From Erinaceus europaeus (Eukaryota > Chordata > Mammalia > Eulipotyphla > Erinaceidae): a stretch of DNA of 64,000 bases. The notes under the pieces were generated by a model. That model had not been told where the DNA came from. It searched no databases and was given only the letters and a program-made list of their open reading frames with translations. Below, piece by piece: positions 12,027-23,288 of this stretch; the stretch's first letter is position 1; each line of letters starts with the position of its first letter. Location of the stretch: NCBI RefSeq assembly GCF_950295315.1, contig NC_080171.1, forward strand, positions 94,520,470-94,584,469, in the 5' to 3' direction. The position numbers and the translations under genes were made by a program.

Positions 12027-12063
12027 ACAGGGCACTTTTGGGGGCCCTCCAAAAGTGCCCTGT
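12027..12063. repeat. Perfect 15-bp inverted repeat (hairpin)
   Basis: ACAGGGCACTTTTGG (12027-12041) pairs exactly with CCAAAAGTGCCCTGT (12049-12063) around a 7-base loop GGGCCCT. It stands out in decayed AT-rich ERV sequence. Confidence 0.9.
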
Positions 12064-12530
12064 ATAGAGAATTTGCATTTTAGTTTTGGGGATATATTGT
12101 CACATGAAATATTTAAACTTTACCTTAAATATTTAGTTACTTTTAGCAAATTAATTTTAACTTGTCTGGTAATAATGTAGCTTCAAGGTTACACTTTCAA
12201 CAGTTAAGTTAGTGTTTATCAAACTCAAAACATACTTATAAACATTTAGATATAACACACAGGAGGAGAAAAACTTTTGTTATAAAAACATATCATTTTA
12301 AAAACAAATTTAGATCCATCTTTACTCACACAGTTTAAGACTAAGCACTTTACATATATACCAAGACTTATATATAAAAAATCAAAAGAGAGACAAAAAA
12401 ATTTTTTCAAATGTTTCTGGATGTCTCCAGAAACTTTGGCTGCGTCCATCATTTTTATATAAAGTCAATTACGTCTTAGAGTACTCTGAGCAGATGGGTC
12501 ATACAAAATTTTTTTGGTCATTCAACACTC

Positions 12531-13030
12531 TCACTCACAAAACACAACTGGCCAGTCATAACATAAGACATCCAGAGAAGGGGTAGGAGAGAGGTCTCTG
12601 TGAGCCAGATTTTCCAGATTCTGCCATGTCATATTATGGATCCTGGGATGTATCCTGCATCTAGTCCTCTTGTAGTATTTCTTGTTCTTCAGGGATAGCA
12701 GTGCCATCATGCAGGTACTGTCGGACATGGTGGGCAGGAACCCAGACTGGTTTGGAGTAATTCTGTAGGAAAACACATTCAAAACCCCTCCCCATGGTCA
12801 GTAGGGGGTCAGGCCCTTTCCAAATTTTATCGAGTGGGTCTTTCCATTTGACCTTAGTAGCTGGAAGGGTAGATGGTGTTTGCCAGTGGATAATAATAGG
12901 AGGTATGTCTGAGTTATTGTAAATATTAAAGAGATTTAATGTAGTTAAGGCTGAAAACGGCGGTTAGATGCCACAAAGTAGGTGGCAATGCCTTAACTGT
13001 ATGTGTGTTGCAGGCCGAAGCCTCTTCCAT
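12531..13030 (-). pseudogene. ERV-A integrase C-terminal remnant (pol)
   Basis: On the minus strand, KWKDPLDKIWKGPDPLL followed by a GRG is the C-terminal DNA-binding segment typical of betaretrovirus-like (class II) integrase. Upstream of it is a LNLFN-type stretch. The frame shifts just after GRG, and the WVPAHHVR segment is in another frame. The integrase core and all upstream pol are missing. It cannot encode a working enzyme. Confidence 0.65.
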
Positions 13031-13130
13031 CCTTGTGAAGGGGAGTGCTAATCTTCTCTCCTTTCATACAACACTCCTGATACTATGGTCAATTAGTTAA
13101 AAAGAAAAAGTTAAAAAGAAAAGGGGGAAT
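13031..13130 (+). mobile_element. ERV-B internal remnant and polypurine tract
   Basis: Short stretch in + orientation ending in AAAAGAAAAGGGGGAAT, a polypurine tract, immediately before the LTR. The joint with ERV-A lies somewhere around 12990-13040; I cannot place it exactly. Confidence 0.5.
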
Positions 13131-13510
13131 TGTTGATATGCTTCTAGTTCTGCTTCTGGGATCCCTTCTGTTACATTGCTTGACGTTGTGGTCTATTTAC
13201 ATGATCATTCTGTTACATTGATTTGGTCTCACTCCCCCTGCCTCTAGGAGATTGTGGTTTAGTCTTTGCCTTTTCACACTTCTCCCTTCTCCCCGCCCCC
13301 TATCCTACGTACTTCCCGGGTTCCTGACGCTGCCGCCGGGAGGAGAAGGATGCAGGACAGATTTGGGTTGTGATTAATTTAGATTAGTTTTTTGAACCGT
13401 TTGCTCATGAATAAAGAAATACTGCTTCTCTGCTCAGCCATGTGTCCCTGATCGTCTGTCTCCTGCCACGAAGCTAGCCCGGCCTACTGGTACCCTGAAC
13501 TTTGACGACA
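13131..13510 (+). mobile_element. ERV-B 3' LTR (right end of ERV block)
   Basis: TGTTGATATGC to TTTGACGACA, 380 bp, with AATAAAG near 13411. Same family as the minus-strand solo LTR at 37862-38220 and different from the ERV-A LTR. AGCCTC (13511-13516) follows, matching 9400-9405. Confidence 0.8.
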
Positions 13511-14475
13511 AGCCTCCCTTCAGAGAATGGAACATTCTCTACCATTTTTGATCCATATTGAGGTCAAGGTCCTATGGGGGCCTACAAAGGGGTCCATTAT
13601 GTTGTTTCTGATGGAGATAACCAGTGACCATGGAGAGAGGAATCTGTTAGATGTCTAGGCCCATAATGTCTGTGTGGGAATCCCAGGACTCCCTGACTAG
13701 GGCCCCAGCTGATGGGGTGGCCTGGTAGTGACTAAAGAGTCATCATTAAAGTATTCCAGTCTCTTTCTCTTATTCAGTTTTTGTAGTCCTTACTTTGTCT
13801 GACAAGGTTAGCTTTGGAGTAATTGAGGGAAGTGTAATAGGAAGTAGGTGAGGAGCTATCTAGGTCTAAGTAGAAACTATTTCATTAGGTACTTTATGAT
13901 ATCTTTTTACATGTTTCTACTTTCTTGCTGCATTTATTGACTCTGCAAACTACTGTGAACATTTACTTTAAGGTATAAATTTTTCCCTAACTTTTGGATA
14001 CATGTGTACATATGCCCTATCTCATGGGACCTGGTCTAGATCTAGGTTTTGAGGCTTTGTTAAGAAGTGCACTACCCAAAATGAAATTAAGAATTTCTAC
14101 AAGCTAGGAAAGGTCTCACCAGAGTAATATAGCTGGAGGGTTGACACTCCACACCTGACATCTCTTGGACACAGTCCAAAGTGAAACAAGCTGGGGTGTT
14201 ACTGGATGCATTGATTAGGCTGAGATCAGCAGATGCAGTATCAGTTGGTATGAATTGGGAGAAGCATGCAGGAAAGCGAGCCCCACCCTAGAGATTCCAG
14301 GACTGGGAGAAATATGGGCTTTATAGAGAATGAGGAAGGTTCCTGCTTCTTAGGGTTTAAGAAAGCAATAGATAGTTATTGCTATAACCAAATTATTTGA
14401 CAATTGAGTTAACTTTTAAAATCCCATTGTTTGTTTGTTTTACTGCTAAAGTCTGGCTTATGGTGGCACAGGGAA
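13511..14475 (-). mobile_element. LINE-1 3'UTR host, last piece
   Basis: Resumes exactly where 9405 stopped: AGCCTCCCTT..., then the reverse of 15370-15560. From 13980 on it runs parallel to 28790-29230. Confidence 0.7.
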
Positions 14476-15359
14476 TTTCTACTTTCTAAAGTACTATGTG
14501 GTTGATTGGTTTCTTATCATTCTTGGATGATCTATTTGTCTTTTGTACAGTTTACTAAACATTATATTTCACTCTGTATTTTAATATGCACAATGAAATA
14601 CCACCACATACTCAGCAGAATATCAAGATATATTACTCTCATATACAACCATCTGTTCAGAGAAAGACTTTTCAGGATTGAAGTGACTTCAGCAGCAACA
14701 ATGTTATGAATTTAGAACAGGCAATTTACAGTCCTACTAGTTGAAATTATTATGAATACACTTTCCTTCTGTTGTTAAAAAAAATACTACATGTTTAGTT
14801 ATATAATTCCCTCCTAGAAACTGTTGAGAGAATCATAAACATCATACATATAATTCAAACTTCAAAAGTTCTGAAACCTGAAATTCAGTTGCCAAGAGAA
14901 GTTTATAATGAAGTGTTGTAAAATTTATGAAATCAGTGAAAGTAAGTGCCTCTATTAAACCTGTGTCACATGAAAGCATCTAAAAACAATAATGAACAAA
15001 ATAAGCAGCTTGCATAAAAATACAAAAATATAATGCCATTCACAAAAAGAAGAAAAAAGAGCAAAATTTAGAAAAACACTATATACTTATATATGTGTAT
15101 ATATATGTATATTTTAAGACATATGCTTAAGCAGAAAAGCTACAGAGACAAATAACAAAATGATATACAATATTCACAAAATATAATATGAATAAAAAGA
15201 GACATATGTGGACTTCTAGATGATTGAGTCATAAACCATCTTAAGTGAGTAATGGGATAATGGGCAGCTATCCTATTAATACTCTTTAAACAATACACAT
15301 GTGGTTTATATAGAACCATTGCAAAAATAATTTAACAACAAAAATAAATTTTAAAATGG
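14476..15359. other. AT-rich intergenic sequence
   Basis: No recognised gene. Includes a short (TA)-rich stretch near 15080-15110. Possible old LINE-1 material at 14570-14650, not provable by eye. Confidence 0.4.
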
Positions 15360-16032
15360 AGGCTACCCAATCAACCAGAGTCCTAGTCAGGGAATCCTGG
15401 GATTATCACATAGATATTATGAGCCTAGATAACTAATAGATCCCTCTCTCCACCATCACTGGTCATGTCCATCAGGAACAGCATCATGGGCCCACTTCTG
15501 GGCCTCTACAGGACCTTGCCCTCAATGTGGAACAATAATGATAGGGACTGCCCCACTTTCCAAAGGGAGGCTGTGTCAACATAGTCTGTCACTCAAGGAA
15601 GATGGGTCCTGCAATGAGTGAAGCATAGAATTTTCCTAGGTATGACCACAGAATGTGAACTCAGACCTGCAGGGATGCAGATGCTATACAGCCTCCTATG
15701 CTGAATATGGGCCTCAAATCAGAATGATGGGGATAACTGTATAAATACAGTTAATGGTATTTATATAATTTTTCATTATTTGAGAAATACTCTCTTCCCT
15801 GATCCAGCTTTCTAGTCCTATTTCCAACTCTGACACCTCTTCCCAGACAATACTTTCAGCCCACCTGCATGTTAGATATCTGGCTCGAGCAAAAACTAGT
15901 AAAGTCAGAGGCACTTTGGAATATACCTAAAGTAGATTTCTTAATTTTTTCCAAAATGGAGACTGCCAAATCTCACCTTTTATATTCTTACCTTTAGCTT
16001 CCTGATTATTAAACATTTTTTCTGCTTTATAT
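15360..16032 (+). mobile_element. LINE-1 3'UTR (older subfamily), part 1
   Basis: Reference + copy for this window: TCCTAGTCAGGGAATCC... to TTTTTTCTGCTTTATAT. Interrupted by a SINE and continued at 16261. Confidence 0.75.
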
Positions 16033-16260
16033 TTTGATGGTTCATTTTCCTTTCCTTTTTTTATCATCTTTATTTATTGGATAGAGACAGCCAAAAAAAA
16101 AACAAAAGAAATGGGAGATAGAGAGAGAGAAAAACACCTCCAGCTCTGCTTCACCACTTGCAAAGCTTTCCATCTGCAGGTGGAGACCAGGGGCTCAAAC
16201 CTGGGTTCTAGAGCCTTGTAACATGTGCACTCAACCAGGTAAGCCACCACCTAGCCCCCA
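16033..16260 (-). mobile_element. SINE type B
   Basis: TTATTGGATAGAGACAGCC ... CACCACCTAGCCCCCA. A perfect 13-bp TSD TTCTGCTTTATAT lies at 16020-16032 and 16261-16273. Confidence 0.9.
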
Positions 16261-16660
16261 TTCTGCTTTATATCTTAATGCTTTTCAGCCACCAAGTTGC
16301 AGATGCTACCATGATGCCAACCTGACTTCCCTGGGCAGATGACCTCACCAATGTGTCCTGGAAGCCCATCTCCCAAGAGCCCCATCTTACTAGAGAAATA
16401 TAGGAACAGGCTGGGGGTATAGATCAACCTGTCAACGCCCATGTCCAGCAGAGAAGCAATTACAGAAGCCAGACCTTCCACCTTCTTCATATGATAATGA
16501 TCCTGAGTCCATTCTCTCAGAGGGAGAAAGACTAGGAAAGTTTCCATGTGGATAGGGATAGGATACAGAACTCTGATGGTTGGTGAGAATTGTGTGGAAT
16601 TACAGCCCTCTTATACTATGGTTTTGTAGAACATTATCAAATCAATAAAAAAAATCCATA
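16261..16660 (+). mobile_element. LINE-1 3'UTR, part 2
   Basis: TTTTCAGCCACCAAGTTGCAG ... GGAATTACAGCCCTCTTATAC ... CAATAAAAAAA, the poly-A end of the element. Confidence 0.8.
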
Positions 16661-16689
16661 CATAACATCTTAGAGCATGTTTGGATTCT

Positions 16690-16872
16690 GGTATTATTCA
16701 TATATTTACTCTACTAGGTCACAAAAATTAAGAATGACACTTCAAGATAGTAAATGACACTTCATTGCCAGTATCTATATGCTTGTGTTCATTACAGCGC
16801 TATATTTAATAGCAAAGATTTAGAAAAATCCCAAACCGCCAAAAACAGCAGAATGGATATAAAAGTTGTAGT
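16690..16872 (+). mobile_element. LINE-1 ORF2 3' fragment
   Basis: GTGTTCATTACAGCGCTATAT ... CAGAATGGATATAAAAG is the ORF2 C-terminal region, badly decayed. It appears split by the next SINE and resumes as AAAGTTGTGGTGTG at 17130. Confidence 0.6.
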
Positions 16873-17128
16873 GTGGGAAGTTGGGCGGTAGCGCAGCGGG
16901 TTAAGCGCTCAAGGACAGGTTTAAGGATCCCGGCTGAGCCCCCAGCTCCCCACCTGCAGGGGAGTCACTTCACAAGCGGTGAAGCAGGTCTGCAGGTGTC
17001 TATCTTTCTCTCCCCTTCTCTGTCTTCCCCTCCTCTCTCCATTTCTCTCTGTCCTATCCAACAACGACAACATCAGTAACAACAATAAAACAACAAGGGC
17101 AACAAACAGGGAATAAATAAATATTTTT
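16873..17128 (+). mobile_element. SINE type A
   Basis: gggaagttgggcggtagcgc head, typical body and A-rich tail. AAAAGTTGT(A/G)GTGTG occurs on both sides as a TSD. Confidence 0.9.
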
Positions 17129-17164
17129 AAAAGTTGTGGTGTGTTCCATGTTAGGTATCAAACT

Positions 17165-17875
17165 TGAGAAAAAATATTAAAATTCATGGGTCCCTAGGAA
17201 CATACCTAAAATAGACTTCCTCACTTTTAGGGTGACTTCCTCACCCTAATATCCCTATTCTCATTTTGTCCCGTTTTGTATCTTACTGACATTCAGCCAC
17301 CAAGTTTCAGATGTTATCATGATTCTATCCTGAACTCCCTGGGCAGATGAACTCACCAATGTGTCCTGGAACCTCACATCTACAGAACCCTACCCCACTA
17401 GAAAAGACAGAAGCAGACTGAAGGTATGGATTGACCTGCCAACACACATGTTTAGCAGAGAAGCAATTACAGAAGCCAGAACTCTCACCTTTGGAACCCT
17501 ATAAAGAATTTTAGTCCATACTCCCAGAGGAGGAAAAATGTTAGGGGAAAATGAACAAAGGGCTCTGAACTGCAGCTCCATCAGGACCCAGAGAGAGAAG
17601 AGGAAAAGAGGAAGGGCATTTGGAAGTAGTAATAAGTGTGGGTCTGACAAGGAAGGGAAAAGAGGGCAGGACCATAGAGGGGGAAATGGGCAACTATATA
17701 GAAATATAGGTGGTTATAGAAATAATAGTCAACTCATATCTGCAACCTTGGGAGAACTACGATACCTTCCAATGGAGGGAATGGGGATACAGAACCCTGG
17801 TGATGGGAACAGTAAGAATTATGCCCCTGTTATAATTTTGTAAATAAATATTAAGTTACTAATAGAATTTAAAAT
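17165..17875 (+). mobile_element. LINE-1 3'UTR
   Basis: Starts near CCTAGGAACATACCTAAAATAG and ends at GTTATAATTTTGTAAATAAA. Includes the longer variant block also found at 33.6-34.1 kb. Confidence 0.75.
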
Positions 17876-18300
17876 AAAAAAAGAAGTTGTGGTATGTATA
17901 CATAATGGAACACTACTTAGCCATATAAAAAGATAAGACCTACTCTTTTGCTACGACATGCATTAAAATGAGGGTATCATGCCTGAGAAAATGAACTAAA
18001 AAGATAAGGACAAATGCCAGATGATTTCACTCATGGGTGCAATTCAAGAAAAATGCAAGGAAATAACGAAGGTCAAACTTTAATAATCTGTGAGCTATTT
18101 CAGCAGATCCAAGACTCAAACAGGAATGGAGATGGTGAGGGGCTGACAGAACTGGGAACACAGTGCTCTATGGGAAAGGAAGATGACAAATTGAGTGGTA
18201 TGTGATGTCTGCTGATATAAAATTGGGAAGATGTGAAATTGTACCCGCATGACAGAAACAGTCTTATAAATCAGCATTTCCTCAATAAAATGACTTGAGG
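17876..18300 (+). mobile_element. LINE-1 ORF2 end and 3'UTR (second copy)
   Basis: GTTGTGGTATGTATACATAATGG... then CAGATGATTTCACTCATGGG, ending ATTTCCTCAATAAAATG. Confidence 0.7.
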
Positions 18301-19200
18301 AAAATTGTGCCTGTAATTATTATTATCTTTCATAATTATTGTCTGGGAAATACTTCTTTCACCCATGACAGATTAGAAATTGTGGAATTCATAACAGGGA
18401 CAGATCCTGGTCAAGGTCAAGGCTGGGAGGATGGACACAAGCTACACTTCTTCCAAGGGAGAAACTAGCCATGCCCTAGGCATCCCATCCCTGACCACTC
18501 TGAATGGAATTGTCACTGATACTGCTGTTCTCAGGGGCCACAGAGGGGGCCATACTCCCAGAGGGGGAAGGCTGAGAGTTTGGACACTTGCCTCATCTTT
18601 TCTCTAACTAGGAGGTCTGGGACTGAGTCTCAGGGGACACCACCTGTGAAAAGTCAGCAAACTTCCTGACTCCTGTGACTAAAGCTCACAGTCTTTAGCA
18701 CGTCCCATTCCTACAGACACTCAAGGACTCAAGGGCTCTGTCACTTTAGCCATGTCTTTTGGAGTTGACAACAGGTCTGGAAAGCCAATTACCTTCATGG
18801 CTGTATCAAGGACTGAGGCTGATCAGCATCTCAAGGTAAGACTTTAGGCACATACACAAGGAGAGAGAGAGAGAGTACTTTTTGCCCTAATAATCTATTT
18901 GCTAACCATTTTCTGTCTCTTCTGATCTGTGAGGAGTAGAGGAGTACCTATCCCTGGTGATCATCATATTATTGATGAACTAGCCTGAAGGAATGTGGAC
19001 AGTAGGTCTCAGACCACCCTTCCCAAGTCCTATCAGAGACTGGGATATAACACTTCTGCAGTAACAAAGTATAATTCACCCTCAGTCCACACGGAAATGT
19101 GTGATTCCAAGAATCACATTCATCACCACAGTATGCCAATGTGAGTAACACACACATCTCCATCCATATGAAGTTTACTGACTTGTTAATGTCTTTTCTT
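18301..19200. other. Repeat-poor intergenic sequence
   Basis: About 0.9 kb with no SINE or LINE-1 that I can see and no convincing frame. (GA)n short run at 18861-18874. About 5 kb upstream of the family-1 OR. Confidence 0.45.
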
Positions 19201-19204
19201 TTTC

Positions 19205-19515
19205 TTAAAAATTGAGCCTAGGTAGATGACCTCATCAATGTGTCCTGAAGTCTCATCTCTCCATAATCCCACCGCACTAGGGAAAGACAGAAACAGGTTG
19301 GGGTATGGATCAACCCATGTCTAGTGAAGAAGCAATTACAGAAGCCAGATCTTCCACCTTCTGCACCCCATAAAAAATTTTAGTCCATACTCCCAGAGGG
19401 TTAAAGAATAGGGAAATTTTCAATGGAAGGGATCAGACATGGAACTCTGTGGTGGGAACTGTGTAAAATTGTACCCCTGTAACCTTATAATCTTATTAGT
19501 CATTATTAAATAACT
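19205..19515 (+). mobile_element. LINE-1 3'UTR fragment
   Basis: GATGACCTCATCAATGTGTCC ... GGAACTGTGTAAAATTGTACC. Confidence 0.7.
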
Positions 19516-19784
19516 ATTTTAAAATGAGCTAACAAATAACTATTTCAGATAGATTAATTTATTCTCAGTATAGTTAATAATTTGGTGGGCTCTGAAGAGT
19601 ATGCTGTTTCACTAGATGAGACCAAATGCTTTGTCATTGTCCGTTCAGAGCAGCATCATGCAAAAGTGATGGTGATGACTTTCTTATATTGACACAGTTT
19701 ACAAGTCCTATCTCCAGGCAGTAGCCAGGACACAGCAATATCAAAATGCCCTCATTTCACTTTTAAAAAGCAATAGCAGTAATA

Positions 19785-19905
19785 CACAATAATTACTGAG
19801 CACTTACAACGGCCAGTCTTGGTCAATTATAAAACCATCATCTAATTTAATCTTCACGACCACTCTAAGAAGTAAAATCTATCCTTATATTATTTGAATA
19901 GATGT
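19785..19905 (+). repeat. MIR-like ancient SINE
   Basis: TTACTGAGCACTTACAACGGCCAG... ATCTAATTTAATCTTCACGAC fits the MIR core. Confidence 0.6.
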
Positions 19906-19920
19906 TTAAAATGAAGACAA

Positions 19921-20195
19921 GGGAGTGAGGCGGTAGCGCCGTGGGTTAAGCGGACATGGCACAAAGTGCAAGGACCGGAGTAAAGATCCCGGTTCCAGCC
20001 TCTGGCTCCCCACCTGCAGGGGAGTCACTTCACAGGCGGTGAAGCAGGTCTGCAGGTGTCTATCTTTCTCTCCCCCTCTCTGTCTTCCCCTCCTCTCTCC
20101 ATTTCTCTCTGTCCTATCCAACAATGAAAACAGACAACAATAATATCTACAACAATAAAACAACAAGGGCAACAAAAAGGAAATAAATAAATATT
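19921..20195 (+). mobile_element. SINE type A
   Basis: gggagtgaggcggtagcgcc head and complete body; ends in AAATAAATA. Confidence 0.9.
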
Positions 20196-20280
20196 TGAAA
20201 AAATAATAAAATGAAATAAAAATAAAATGAAGACATAAATGGTTTGGTGAGCTTCAGGAAAGATAAAATGCAAAAAGTTG

Positions 20281-20566
20281 GGGGCCATGCAGTGGTGCAC
20301 TCATTTAAGTGCACATATTATTACCAAGTGCAAAGACCAAAGTTCAAGGCCCAGCTCCACACCTGCAGGAAGGATGCTTCATGAGCAGGAAAGCAGGTCT
20401 GCAGGTATCTAGACTTCTCACTCCCTATCTGCTCCACCTTTCTCAATTTCTCTGTCCTAGTCAATTAAAAAAAATAAAAGGAAAAAAATGGCCACCAGGA
20501 CTGGTATATTCATAGTGCTGGCCCTGAGCCCCAGCAATAACCCTGGTGGCATTAAAAAAAAAAAAT
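20281..20566 (+). mobile_element. SINE type A-like, diverged long form
   Basis: ggggccatgcagtggtgcac head, CACACCTGCAGG block, then GCCACCAGGACTGGTATATTC and poly-A. Confidence 0.75.
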
Positions 20567-20610
20567 GCGGAGTTGGAAAAAAAACTGCCAAATTTAGAAG
20601 GTTATCATAT

Positions 20611-20760
20611 ATATTTTTTTCCTTTATTGGGGGATTAATAGTTTATACATGCATAACATTTCTCAGCTTTCCACATAACAATACATCCCCCACTAGGTCC
20701 TCTGCCATCCTTTTCCAGGACCTGTGCTCTCTCCCCACCAGATTATTGTACTTTTAATCT
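20611..20760 (-). mobile_element. LINE-1 3' end, ATTGGGGGATTAAT type
   Basis: On the minus strand it ends ATTAATCCCCCAATAAAGG plus A-run. The block CATAACAATACATCCCCCAC recurs at 25.6, 39.1, 50.6 and 56.8 kb. Confidence 0.7.
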
Positions 20761-20996
20761 CAATACTAAGCAAAGATGATATCAGCATATGTTGTCACTG
20801 ATTGTTCATACATTTATTCCTCTCACAATCATGCAGGAATGTTGGAATGTGTTGTTTTGATTGCACATTATGGTTGATAAAGAGACTTCTACTGGTTCCA
20901 GCATCTGGTCCCTTCAGCAAACCTACCAGGTAAGGTTATTATCTATATCTTACAAGACTAGCTCAAAGAAAATAAACATTTCCCAACTATTATCTG

Positions 20997-21039
<43 letters not shown>

Positions 21040-21160
21040 CTAACAGCTCCAAAAATGACATCTGATATTTTGAAATGCATTGTGTCCCTCAGATTCAAAC
21101 TTCATCTACTACTAAAGATCACCACACTTTTTCTTGACAAGACATTATTCTATTTCTGAT
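20761..21160. other. Intergenic with (TG)n microsatellite
   Basis: (TG)20 at about 20999-21038; otherwise nothing recognised. Confidence 0.6.
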
Positions 21161-21310
21161 TATTAGTAGTTTACAAGACTGTAAGATTAAAGAGTATGCT
21201 AAAGAGTTCCACACTACCCACCACCAAAGTTTTGTGCCCCCACCCTCCCAACAACAACCACCATAGTCCTTACAAAGTCTTAAGAGACAGTTTACTTCTG
21301 GCTGGTTCAG
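21161..21310 (-). mobile_element. Old LINE-1 3'UTR fragment
   Basis: TAGTAGTTTACAAGACTGTAA ... TTCCACACTACCCACCACC ... TTTTGTGCCCCCACCCTCCC, the same block as 35.70-36.06 kb. Confidence 0.5.
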
Positions 21311-21588
21311 CTTGGTATGGTTTGCCTATCAATATGGTGATTCACCATATTCTATAATAGACCATCCTTTATATATGTTATCTCAGTAATGACTTCATGA
21401 CCTTATGAGGTAAATATACATGATACAAACAAAAACCTGAAATAATCCTCCTAAATCTGAGAACAAGAGACCAAGAAAAGAAGCAAACCTCTGCTGAGTG
21501 GTAGATAGTTGAGGTTTTATGTTTGTTTGTTTGCCACTGGAGCCTAGTGCCTGATAATTGTGCCTGATGTCACTGATCCTGGCAGACT
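21311..21588. other. Intergenic, nothing recognised
   Basis: No gene or clear repeat. Confidence 0.4.
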
Positions 21589-21810
21589 CTCTTTCCTTAC
21601 AATTTTAATTAGAAAGACACATAGAAACCAGGCCTTCCGCCTTCTGCGCCCTAAAAATGATTCAGTTCATACTCCCAGAGGGATAAAGAATAGGAAAGAA
21701 TTCAGTGGAGGCCATGGGGTGCTGAACTCTGGTGGTCAGAACTGTGTGGAATTGTACCCTTTTATCCTACAGTCTTGTTGATCATTATAAAAATCAGTTA
21801 AAAAGAGAAA
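21589..21810 (+). mobile_element. LINE-1 3'UTR fragment
   Basis: CTTTCCTTACAATTTTAATTAG ... GGAATTGTACCCTTTTATCC ... followed by A-rich sequence. Confidence 0.65.
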
Positions 21811-21824
21811 GAGATGGAAAGGCA

Positions 21825-21945
21825 CGGGGGGGGGGGGGAATACCATAACACCACTTCACCATGTGATTCTAAGGGTTCAAATCCAGGCCCTCATGCATGG
21901 CAAAGTGTGCACTCTGCCAACTGAGCTATATTGCCACACCTAGGC
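21825..21945 (-). mobile_element. tRNA-like SINE remnant with poly-G
   Basis: On the minus strand TAGCTCAGTTGGCAGAGTGC is a tRNA A-box region, and GGATTTGAACCC fits a B-box. The + strand left edge is a G-run of about 14. Confidence 0.6.
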
Positions 21946-22502
21946 ATCTAGTTTAATGAGTAAAAAAAAAAAATTCACAGATAAGACTAGTCCCTGACAG
22001 TCTAGGGACTAGTAGATCTCTGCACCTGCTTGCCAGTATCTTAAAACTCAATATGCATAAAAGACTTACCACATATTCAGTCCAGATGGACTGAGAGTAG
22101 CACCTAAACCTTTCAATTTATAGCCTCAAAACTGTTGCAGTCATGGGTCAAACTTATATCCCATGACTGGAAGGGAGTCTGGGAGCAATCAAGTGGTGCA
22201 TGCAACTAGCTGATCAACCAGTGGTCATGTCCTCTCAATGACCTCCTCCAATAAGATTTAACTAATTGATCAAGGTCAAACAGAATAAGGAATAGAAAAG
22301 GATCCCCATCTATCACCAGAATGCCAAAGCTTAACTATCAAAATGAAAGATGTAAATGACTATGTGGAAGCTAATAATGAAAACAAAGTGTCCTTAATCA
22401 TAGAGTGCTTCTTAGTTTGCAATGGTCTCATCTTCACATTACTTATGGGAATAACCTTCATTGGCAAAGGAAACTAGCACACATAAGAACACTACTCACA
22501 TT
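21946..22502. other. Intergenic, nothing recognised
   Basis: No young repeat or open frame of note. Contains the short inverted pair GTCCCTGACAGTC/TAGGGAC near 21990-22010. Confidence 0.4.
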
Positions 22503-22809
22503 AGGGAGCTGGACGATTGTGCAGCAGGTTAAGCACACATGGCGCAAGGACCGGCTTAAGGATCCCGGTTCTAGCCCCCAGCTCCCCACCTGCAGGAGGT
22601 CACTTCACAGGCGGTGAAACAGGTCTGCGGATGTGTCTATCTTTCTCTTCCCCTCTCTGTCTTCCCCTCTTCTTTCCATTTCTCTCTGTCCTATCCAATA
22701 ACAACTACAACAAGGGAAACAAAATGGGAAAAATATCCTCCAGGAGCAGTGGATTCATAGTGAAGGCACCAAGCCCCAGCAATAACCCTGGAAAAAAAAA
22801 AAAAAAAAG
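22503..22809 (+). mobile_element. SINE type A, long form
   Basis: gggagctggacgattgtgca head. TSD AGAACACTACTCA lies on both sides (about 22486 and 22808). Confidence 0.9.
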
Positions 22810-22931
22810 AACACTACTCATAGCTGGATTTACCCCTGGAATACCCATAAAATATCTTAGATTAGGTAATAAATCCAACTAAGTGCATGACTTTGAAATG
22901 AGTATCACATACAATAATAATATTAAAAGTA

Positions 22932-23288
22932 CTTTTCTTTTTTTTTTTCCTCCTCCAGGGTTATTGCTGGGCTCGGTGCCTGCACCATGAATCCTCCGCT
23001 CCTGGAGGCCATTTTTTCCCCCTTTTGTTGCCCTTGTTGTAGCTTCGTTGTGGTTATTATTATTGCCCTTGTTGACACAATTCGTTGTTGGATAGGACAG
23101 AGAGAAATGGAGAGAGGAGGGGAAGACAGAGAAGGGGAGAGAAAGATAGACACCTGCAGACCTGCTTCACCGCCTGTGAAGCGACTCCCCTGCAGGTGGG
23201 GAGCTGGGGGCTCGAACCGGGATCCTTACGCCGGTCCCTGCACTTTGTGCCACATGCGCTTAACCCACTGCGCCACCGCCCGACCCCC
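22932..23288 (-). mobile_element. SINE type A, long form
   Basis: Intact reverse copy, T-run then CTCCTCCAGGGTTATTGCTGG. TSD AAAGTACTTTTCT lies on both sides (22926 and 23289). Little diverged, so young. Confidence 0.95.

Larger units (their letters stand above)
9754..13030 (-). mobile_element. ERV-A internal region, decayed
   Basis: Minus-strand retroviral interior between the polypurine tract at 9754 and an integrase remnant ending upstream near 13030. The envelope-sized gap between them (about 2.3 kb without the solo LTR) has no intact frame. A hydrophobic minus-strand stretch at 10857-11081 may be envelope, but I cannot show it. A solo LTR interrupts it at 9922-10392. Confidence 0.6.

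Noticed and set aside
20999..21038. Repeat arrays as CRISPR-like elements
   Set aside because: Simple dinucleotide or tetranucleotide runs without spacers in a mammalian genome.
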